From: Candidatus Kapaibacterium sp.
Lineage (GTDB): Bacteria; Bacteroidota; Ignavibacteria; Kapaibacteriales; HRBIN21
Direction: 5' to 3'
Assembly (NCBI GenBank): GCA_025059875.1
Contig: JANXCT010000002.1
Location: forward strand, 456,183-520,182
DNA length: 64,000 bases
Shown: one piece after another, positions 56,034-62,041 of the stretch
Position numbering within the stretch: position 1 is the stretch's first letter
Layout: the number at the start of each line of letters is the position of its first letter
Translations under genes and position numbers: made by a program
Notes under the pieces: model-generated
Told to the model about the DNA's origin: nothing
Database searches by the model: none
The model's input: only the letters and a program-made list of their open reading frames with translations

Positions 56034-57707
56034 CTACCCAACTTCTCGAACGTGCACAATCCCGAAGCGCGCCGCCACGTACGCCAGGTCCGTGAAGCTG
56101 GCGTTCCCTGCAGGATTAACCCCTGCACCGTGGAAGTCGCTGTAGGCTGCCGACTGGTTGATCCAGATAGGCCCCGTGAAGTTGAGCGCCACCGGCGCCC
56201 CCGCAGCGGTGATGCTCTCCACGGCTTGCTCCCGAAAGTCCGGGTCCGTGCTGTAGACCGAGGTCACCAGAGCACCAGCACTCCGCACCAGATCGGCCAC
56301 TTCAGCAATCGCTGTCGCCGCGTCAGGCACCCGCACCACAAACGCGATCGGGCCAAACCACTCCCGTCCGTAGAGCTCTCGATGCTCCCTCCAGCGGGCC
56401 TCCAAGAACAGCGGTGTAGCTGTCCGTGCCTCCGGGAACTCCGGATGCTGGATTGGAGTGCTCGCCCGCAGAATGGGCAGCCCGAGAGCTTCTGCCTCCC
56501 GAACGCGCTGGAGGGTCCGCTCATTCTGGATGGCTCCCAGCGTCGGTGGTCCTGCCTTGGGGTTCTGCACCAGGGCATCAACGGCTTGGAGGAGCCGCTG
56601 CACGAACTCTTCCGGTGTCAGACGCCCATTGCCCGTCCCGACGCCCTCCTCGGGCACGAAGAGGTTCTGCGGTGCCGTACACATCTGCCCGCTGTAGAGG
56701 CAGAAGCTGAAGGCTAAGTTCTCCACCACCGCCCCGAGGTCGGCAACTGAGTGCACAACGACGGAGTTCACCCCTGCCTTCTCCGTGAAGACCACCTTCC
56801 CTCCAAGCCGGCGCTCCAGCTCTGCCCCGAAGGCCGGGCTGCCGGTGTAGTCCACAATCCGCACGGCCGGGTGTTCCGCAACCTCCCACGTCAACGGCTG
56901 CTCCGGCGTGCACGAGAGCAGGACGAGCAAGTGCGGATCCAGCCCGAGCACATCCAAGCTCTGCTGGACTCGCGCCACGAACAGCGCCGCCGGCAGGATG
57001 ACCGCTGGATGCGGCTTCCACAGGCAGGCATTCCCCGTGACGAGGCTTGCAAAGACGCCCGGTAGCGCATTCCAGAGCGGGAACGTAGAGCACCCAATGA
57101 CCGCCCCCAGCCCTTTGGGGACCGCCCGGAAGCGCTTCCGTACCGTCACCTCCCCCTTACCCAGCGGCTTCGTCCAGACGGCTTCCGTCGCAAACGTCTC
57201 CAGTGCCAGCACGCCCGTAGCCACCGCCTCCAGCGCCCGATCGAAGGCATGCGGGCCAGAGGCCTGGAACGACATCACGAAGCCCTGCCCCGTGGTGTGC
57301 ATCGTAGCGTAGGCAAGCGTGAAGAAGTCGGCCGCTGCCCGCTCCAGCGCCTCTACCAATACGGCCGCCCGCTGGCGCACCGGGAGCCGCTGCCACTGCT
57401 GCTGCGCCCGCTGCGCCCGCTCCACAGCCTCCTGCAGCCCAGTGCGGGGATACTCCACCTTCAGCGGGAGTCCGTACGGGGAGACCTCGTGCCCACCCCA
57501 GAAGCCATCATGCACCTGCAGTAGCTCCGCGAAAGGCTTCCCCAACAGCCCCTCGAAACGCTGCCGCCCGTCTTCGTTCGCCGTCTCGCCGTACACCTTC
57601 CCACTCGGCACCTCTGCCCAGTGGGCGAAGAAAGAGCGCGAACGCACAGCCTCGATTGCTGCCTGCAGCGTCGCAGCGTGTTTCTCCACCAGCGTCTCCC
57701 ACCCCAT
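56034..57707 (-). CDS. paaN: Phenylacetate-degradation aldehyde dehydrogenase PaaN
   Basis: A 557-residue aldehyde-dehydrogenase-superfamily protein of the stand-alone PaaN group. The N-terminal part has KHAATLQAAIEAVRSRSFFA and the family-typical FWGGHEVSPYGLPLKVEYP. The nucleotide and catalytic parts are IGCSTFPLWNALPGVFAS, and Cys in LYSGQMCTAPQNLFV. In related bacteria this enzyme acts after ring opening of the oxepin-CoA intermediate. There is no fused hydratase domain as in PaaZ. It is about 50 kb from paaABCD, so the pathway is dispersed. The start ATG follows a TAAGTTTG element by 35 bases. Confidence 0.88.
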   Translation of the reverse strand: MGWETLVEKHAATLQAAIEAVRSRSFFAHWAEVPSGKVYGETANEDGRQRFEGLLGKPFAELLQVHDGFWGGHEVSPYGLPLKVEYPRTGLQEAVERAQRAQQQWQRLPVRQRAAVLVEALERAAADFFTLAYATMHTTGQGFVMSFQASGPHAFDRALEAVATGVLALETFATEAVWTKPLGKGEVTVRKRFRAVPKGLGAVIGCSTFPLWNALPGVFASLVTGNACLWKPHPAVILPAALFVARVQQSLDVLGLDPHLLVLLSCTPEQPLTWEVAEHPAVRIVDYTGSPAFGAELERRLGGKVVFTEKAGVNSVVVHSVADLGAVVENLAFSFCLYSGQMCTAPQNLFVPEEGVGTGNGRLTPEEFVQRLLQAVDALVQNPKAGPPTLGAIQNERTLQRVREAEALGLPILRASTPIQHPEFPEARTATPLFLEARWREHRELYGREWFGPIAFVVRVPDAATAIAEVADLVRSAGALVTSVYSTDPDFREQAVESITAAGAPVALNFTGPIWINQSAAYSDFHGAGVNPAGNASFTDLAYVAARFGIVHVREVG

Positions 57708-57742
57708 TGCAATCCCTGTAACCGTACCACTTCCCACAGCCC

Positions 57743-57750
57743 CAAACTTA
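57743..57750 (-). promoter_or_regulatory. -7 promoter element (TAAGTTTG) of paaN-gcvT
   Basis: A perfect TAnnTTTG on the minus strand, 35 bases before the paaN ATG. A -33-like TTG lies 16 bases upstream of it (57767-57769), a little closer than usual. Confidence 0.6.
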
Positions 57751-57833
57751 GGGCTTTTGCCTGCCGCAAGAGACCCACCCTTCCTGTCAGCCTGCAGAGC
57801 ACACGGCCCAACGCCGCGACCGCGGCCCTGCCA

Positions 57834-57841
57834 TATTTTTG
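57834..57841 (+). promoter_or_regulatory. -7 promoter element (TATTTTTG) of the dehydrogenase gene
   Basis: A perfect TAnnTTTG, 34 bases before the dehydrogenase ATG. It lies back to back with the paaN promoter, leaving about 80 bases between the two -7 elements. Confidence 0.6.
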
Positions 57842-57875
57842 TGAGCCTGGTTGGGCCAACAAGCTATGGCTCGCG

Positions 57876-58862
57876 ATGAAGGTTGCCGTGTACTCTGCCC
57901 ACAACTTCGAGCGCCCGTACCTCCGCGAAGCGGCTGGTTCACGCCACGAGCTCCTCTTCCTGGACTATCGCCTGGACGTCTCCACCGCCACCTTCGCCCA
58001 GGGGTGCCCGGCTGTCATGCTCTTCGCCAACGACGACGGCTCAGCCCCCGTGCTGGATGTCCTGGCAGCCCAAGGGGTCCGCTTCCTGGCGCTGCGCTCG
58101 GCTGGGTACAACCACGTTGACATCGAGCACGCCCACCGGCTCGGCATGCGGGTAGCCAACGTGCCCGACTACTCCCCGTATGCCGTTGCCGAGCATGCCG
58201 TGGCCATGATCTTGGCGCTCAACCGCAAGCTCATCCGCGCCTACAACCGTGTCCGCGAGCTGAACTTCTCCCTCGACGGCCTCGTAGGCTTCGACCTCCA
58301 CGGGAAGACCGTCGGCGTCTTCGGGGTCGGGCGGATCGGCTCCGCATTGGTCCGCATCCTCCACGGGTTCGGCTGCCGCGTACTGGGCTGTGACCCGGTC
58401 CAGCGCCCCGAGCTCTGCCAGCAGTATGGGCTGGAGTACGTCCCGCTGGAACGCCTCTGCCGGGAGAGCCGCATCATCGTCCTCTGCGCCCCGCTGACGC
58501 CCGAGACGCGCTACGTCATCAACCGCGACACCCTGGCCCTGATGCCCGACGGCGTCATGATCATCAACGTCGCCCGCGGGGGACTCCTGAACACCCGCGA
58601 CGTCATCGAGGCGCTCAAGAAGCGCAAGATCGGCTACCTCGGGCTGGACGTCTACGAAGAGGAGGCCGGGCTCTTCTTCTACGACCACTCCCAGGACATC
58701 ATCACCGACGACCTCATCGCTCGCCTCCTGACCTTCCCGAATGTGCTCATCACGAGCCACCAGGCCTTCCTGACCGAGGAGGCCCTCCGGAACATTGCTG
58801 CCACTTCCATCGCCGCCCTGGACGCCTGGGAACAGGGCCTCCCGGCTGCCAACGAGCTGTAA
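57876..58862 (+). CDS. D-2-hydroxyacid dehydrogenase (D-lactate dehydrogenase-like)
   Basis: A 328-residue NAD-dependent enzyme. Start MKVAVYSAHNFERPYL is characteristic of the LdhA group. The Rossmann fold shows GVFGVGRIGSALVRILHGFG; the catalytic Arg, Glu and His lie in VARGGLLNTRDVIEAL, LDVYEEEAGLFFYDHS and ITSHQAFLTEEAL. The YDHS segment is typical of fermentative D-lactate dehydrogenases. It likely reduces pyruvate or a related 2-oxoacid. The start is fixed by the TATTTTTG element 34 bases upstream. Confidence 0.92.
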   Translation: MKVAVYSAHNFERPYLREAAGSRHELLFLDYRLDVSTATFAQGCPAVMLFANDDGSAPVLDVLAAQGVRFLALRSAGYNHVDIEHAHRLGMRVANVPDYSPYAVAEHAVAMILALNRKLIRAYNRVRELNFSLDGLVGFDLHGKTVGVFGVGRIGSALVRILHGFGCRVLGCDPVQRPELCQQYGLEYVPLERLCRESRIIVLCAPLTPETRYVINRDTLALMPDGVMIINVARGGLLNTRDVIEALKKRKIGYLGLDVYEEEAGLFFYDHSQDIITDDLIARLLTFPNVLITSHQAFLTEEALRNIAATSIAALDAWEQGLPAANEL

Positions 58863-59158
58863 TCGACCGGGGGCTGTCACCGCCAGGGGCTGCACTTGAC
58901 CTCCGGGCATGTAATCGGCAGACCATCCGGTGCCCCTCGCCTACGACGGAGGCACTTCGCAAGCACAGCACTGCGCGGCCCGAAGGTCATCTCCACAGCC
59001 CCAGCGCTGAGCGCCTTCGCGGCACCACTACAGCCCCAGCCACCCCTGCACCACGACCAGGACCCGCTCCTTCGCCCTCACGGGTCCCCGCTTGCGAATA
59101 ATTCCCGCTGGCGAGTAACTTTGCTGAGCGCGCTGAGGCAGAGCTGCCGAGGGGACCA
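58863..59158. other. Intergenic region before the defence-type genes
   Basis: About 300 bases without a gene. The only structure I see is a promoter at its right end. The rest is GC-rich sequence with no tRNA, repeat or protein-like reading frame. It marks a boundary between housekeeping genes and the accessory locus to the right. Confidence 0.5.
59092..59123 (+). promoter_or_regulatory. Promoter of the helicase gene (TTG, 21 bases, TAACTTTG)
   Basis: A -33 TTG (59092-59094) and a perfect -7 element TAACTTTG (59116-59123) are separated by 21 bases, the best full match to the Bacteroidota promoter in the window. It ends 35 bases before ATG 59159, arguing that the gene truly starts upstream of the in-frame TGA. 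Confidence 0.65.
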
Positions 59159-59326
59159 ATGAACCCAGGGATCGTCGTACGCTTCCGCAATCGGGAGTGG
59201 GTGGTGCTGCCCAGCGGGCATGACGAGATCATCGCACTCCGGCCTCTGACCGGCCTGGAGGAAGAGGTCGTGGAGGTCCACCGCCGTCTGTCCCAGCTCC
59301 TCGGCTACGAACTCCCCTTCGAATGA
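59159..59326 (+). pseudogene. N-terminal part of the helicase gene, cut off by an in-frame TGA
   Basis: From ATG 59159 the frame reads MNPGIVVRFRNREWVVLPSG, later LRPLTGLEEEVVEVHRRLSQ and GYELPFE, then TGA (59324-59326). In the same frame the sequence continues IEPATFPLPTPDGISDATSV and flows into the helicase without a gap. The first 55 residues match the N-terminus expected for this helicase family. So the TGA is a nonsense change, for instance from CGA, or a sequencing error, and not a true gene end. Confidence 0.8.
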
Positions 59327-59383
59327 ATTGAGCCGGCCACGTTCCCACTTCCGACCCCTGACGGCATCTCGGACGCAACCAGC

Positions 59384-62041
59384 GTGCGCCTCCTCTGGCA
59401 GGCGGCGCGCCTGACGCTGCGCGAAGGTGCTGCACCCCTCCGCTCGCTCGGCCGCATCTCCATCCGCCCCCGCGTCTACCAGTTCGTGCCGCTCCTCATG
59501 GCCCTGCGGCTCCAGCCAGTGCGGCTCTTCATTGCCGATGACGTCGGGGTCGGGAAGACCATCGAGGCCCTGCTCATCGCCCGCGAGCTCCTCGACCGAG
59601 GAGAGATTCGCCGCCTCTGCGTCCTCTGCCCACCCTACCTCTGCGAGCAGTGGGCCAGCGAGCTCGCGCAGAAGTTCAACCTGGAGCCGGTCGTCATCCG
59701 CTCCGGCACGGTCAGCCAACTGGAACGGCTCGCCCCCGCCGGCAAGAGCATCTACGAGTACTTCCCCGTCCAGGTGGCGAGCATTGACTTCGTGAAGACC
59801 GACCGCAACCGCCACCTCTTCCTGCAGTTCTGTCCCGAGCTCGTGATCGTGGACGAAGTGCACGGCGCAGCGGCCGCACAAGGACGCCTGCAACAGGAGC
59901 GGCACGCGCTGCTGAAGGAGCTTGCCAAGGACCCCAACCGCCATCTCATCTTGCTGACTGCCACGCCGCACTCCGGCATCGAGGAGGCCTTCCGCTCCCT
60001 CCTTGCGCTGTTGGACCCTAGGTTCGGCCAGTGGAACATCGCCGAGCTCACTGATGAACAGCGCGCCGAGCTGGCCCGCCACTTCGTGCAGCGCACCCGG
60101 GCCGACATCCTCCAGGACTGGGAGAGCGCACCCCCTTTCCCGAAGCGGGAAGCCACGGACGCAACCTACGAGCTCTCGGGGCCCTACCTCGAGCTCTTCC
60201 GGCATACCTACGACTTCTGCTCCGAGCTTGTGCAGACGGGTCAGCGCTTGGATGAGCGCCGACGGCGCGTGCGCTACTGGGGCGCGCTGGCGCTCCTGCG
60301 GTGCGTCATGTCCAGCCCGAAAGCAGCCATTGCAGCCCTCACGAACCGCATCGGGCTTCCCACGGAGGGTGAAGACTCCCCCGACCTGGCCTTCCGACCC
60401 TTCGTCTTCGAGTCGGCCGAAGACTACACGGAGGACGAATCCCCCACGCCACCTGTGGAGGCAACCGAGACCACGCTGCCCGAATCCGACCAGCGCCGAC
60501 TCCGCGAGCTGGCCCTCCTGGCCGAACAGCTCTGCGGTCCGAAGCACGACGCCAAACTGCGCCGGGCAGCGGAGCTCGTGCAGGGGCCCCTTTCCGAAGG
60601 CTTCCACCCCATCCTGTGGTGCCGCTATGTGGCCACAGCCGAGTATGTGGCCGAGCACCTGCGCTCGGTCCTGCCGCCAGAGGTACAGGTCCTCTGCATC
60701 ACAGGCCGAATGAGCGACGACGAGCGGCAGAGTCGCATCCGAGAGCTCGATCCCGACCGGCCCCGTGTGCTCGTGGCCACCGATTGCCTCTCGGAGGGCG
60801 TGAACCTGCAGGAGTACTTCACGGCCGTCATCCACTACGACCTCCCCTGGAACCCCAACCGCTTGGAGCAGCGCGAAGGCCGCGTGGACCGTTACGGCCA
60901 GCCTGCGAAAGTGGTCCGGGTCGTGCGCTTCTTCGGGAGCAACAACCCCATTGACGGCGTCGTCATCCGCGTGCTGCTCGACAAAGCCGCCGAAATCCGC
61001 CGGGCGTTGGGCACGTACGTACCCGTGCCCGAAGAGAGCCAAAGCGTCATGGAAGCGGTCCTCCAGGCGCTCTTCTTCCGCCACGGGCTGCGCTCGGAGC
61101 AGCTCGCCCTGGAGCTGGAGCTACCTGACGTGAGCGAGCTCCATCGCCGCTGGGAGTCCGATGCAGAGCGGGAGCGCCTCAACCGCACCCGCTTCGCCCA
61201 ACGGGCCCTCAAACCCCAAGAGGTCCAGCGCGAACTGGAGGCCACCGACGCCGTGTTGGGCGACCCCAAGGCCGTGCGCGAGTTCGTGCTGGCAGCAGCC
61301 CAGCGCTTGGGGCTGCCCATCTCCCAGGACCCGCGCCGGCCGAATGTCTGGCGCATCCCACTATCCCCGGATGCCCTCAGGAACCTCCCAGAGGCCATCC
61401 GCTACGCCCTCCCCCGCCACTCGCAGAGGCACTGGCTCATCAGCTTCGACTCCCCCACGCCCGAAGGGGCCGAGTACGTAGGCCGCAACCATCGGTTCGT
61501 CGCCGCACTGGCACGCTTCCTCCTGGAACAGGCCCTGGCGCAGCCCGGTCATGCGATCGCCTCCCGCTGTGGGGCCATCCGCACCCGCGCGGTCCAGGAG
61601 CTCACCACGCTACTGCTCCTGCGCGTGCGCTACCTCCTCCAGCGGCCCGACGCCCCGCCGCTACTCTTGGAAGAGGTCCTCGTCCTGGGCTACGTCGGCG
61701 ACCCGCAGTACGGCCTCCGCTGGCTCAACAGCAGCACAGCGTTGCGCCTCCTGGAGGCCCAGCCCGACGCGAACCTCCCACTCAGCGAGAAGCGAGAGCT
61801 CATCGAACGGGCGCTCCACCACTGGGCCGATTGGCAGGCCAGCGACCTTGTCTGGAGCCAGAGCTCAGGACCATACGCTGAGCTCCGCACGAAGCTCAAC
61901 GAGCGGGCCCAGTACCTGGAACAGGCCTACAAGCGAATCCGCCAGGCTGTCAATCTACGCGTGCGCGGGCTCTCCATACACCCGCAGCTTCCGCCTGACC
62001 TCTTGGGAGTTCTGGTACTGCAGCTGATGGTAGAGCCGTGA
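59384..62041 (+). CDS. drmD: SNF2-type helicase, DrmD-like (main part)
   Basis: An open frame of 885 codons, the bulk of a SWI2/SNF2-family ATPase. Walker A is IADDVGVGKTIEALLIAR, the DExH box is LVIVDEVHGAAAAQG, motif III LLTATPHSG, and the C-terminal lobe ATDCLSEGVNLQEYF with WNPNRLEQREGRVDRYGQ. Strong similarity in style to the DISARM helicase DrmD and to related phage-defence helicases; the next gene is an adenine methyltransferase, as in class 1 DISARM (drmD-drmMI-drmA-drmB-drmC). The true start is probably ATG 59159 with the TGA at 59324 interrupting; unless read through or restarted at GTG 59384, the product lacks 75 residues. The assignment to DISARM rests on two genes only. Confidence 0.8.
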   Translation: MRLLWQAARLTLREGAAPLRSLGRISIRPRVYQFVPLLMALRLQPVRLFIADDVGVGKTIEALLIARELLDRGEIRRLCVLCPPYLCEQWASELAQKFNLEPVVIRSGTVSQLERLAPAGKSIYEYFPVQVASIDFVKTDRNRHLFLQFCPELVIVDEVHGAAAAQGRLQQERHALLKELAKDPNRHLILLTATPHSGIEEAFRSLLALLDPRFGQWNIAELTDEQRAELARHFVQRTRADILQDWESAPPFPKREATDATYELSGPYLELFRHTYDFCSELVQTGQRLDERRRRVRYWGALALLRCVMSSPKAAIAALTNRIGLPTEGEDSPDLAFRPFVFESAEDYTEDESPTPPVEATETTLPESDQRRLRELALLAEQLCGPKHDAKLRRAAELVQGPLSEGFHPILWCRYVATAEYVAEHLRSVLPPEVQVLCITGRMSDDERQSRIRELDPDRPRVLVATDCLSEGVNLQEYFTAVIHYDLPWNPNRLEQREGRVDRYGQPAKVVRVVRFFGSNNPIDGVVIRVLLDKAAEIRRALGTYVPVPEESQSVMEAVLQALFFRHGLRSEQLALELELPDVSELHRRWESDAERERLNRTRFAQRALKPQEVQRELEATDAVLGDPKAVREFVLAAAQRLGLPISQDPRRPNVWRIPLSPDALRNLPEAIRYALPRHSQRHWLISFDSPTPEGAEYVGRNHRFVAALARFLLEQALAQPGHAIASRCGAIRTRAVQELTTLLLLRVRYLLQRPDAPPLLLEEVLVLGYVGDPQYGLRWLNSSTALRLLEAQPDANLPLSEKRELIERALHHWADWQASDLVWSQSSGPYAELRTKLNERAQYLEQAYKRIRQAVNLRVRGLSIHPQLPPDLLGVLVLQLMVEP

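Noticed and set aside
59324..59326. The TGA as a selenocysteine codon
   Set aside because: The family has no selenocysteine at this position, and I see no hairpin of the bacterial SECIS type directly after it. A nonsense change or error is simpler.
59078..61084. A 668-codon open frame on the minus strand across the helicase gene
   Set aside because: It is the mirror of the helicase codons in GC-rich sequence. Its composition (rich in Gly, Glu, Val and His with no domain) is not protein-like, and the plus strand has all helicase motifs.
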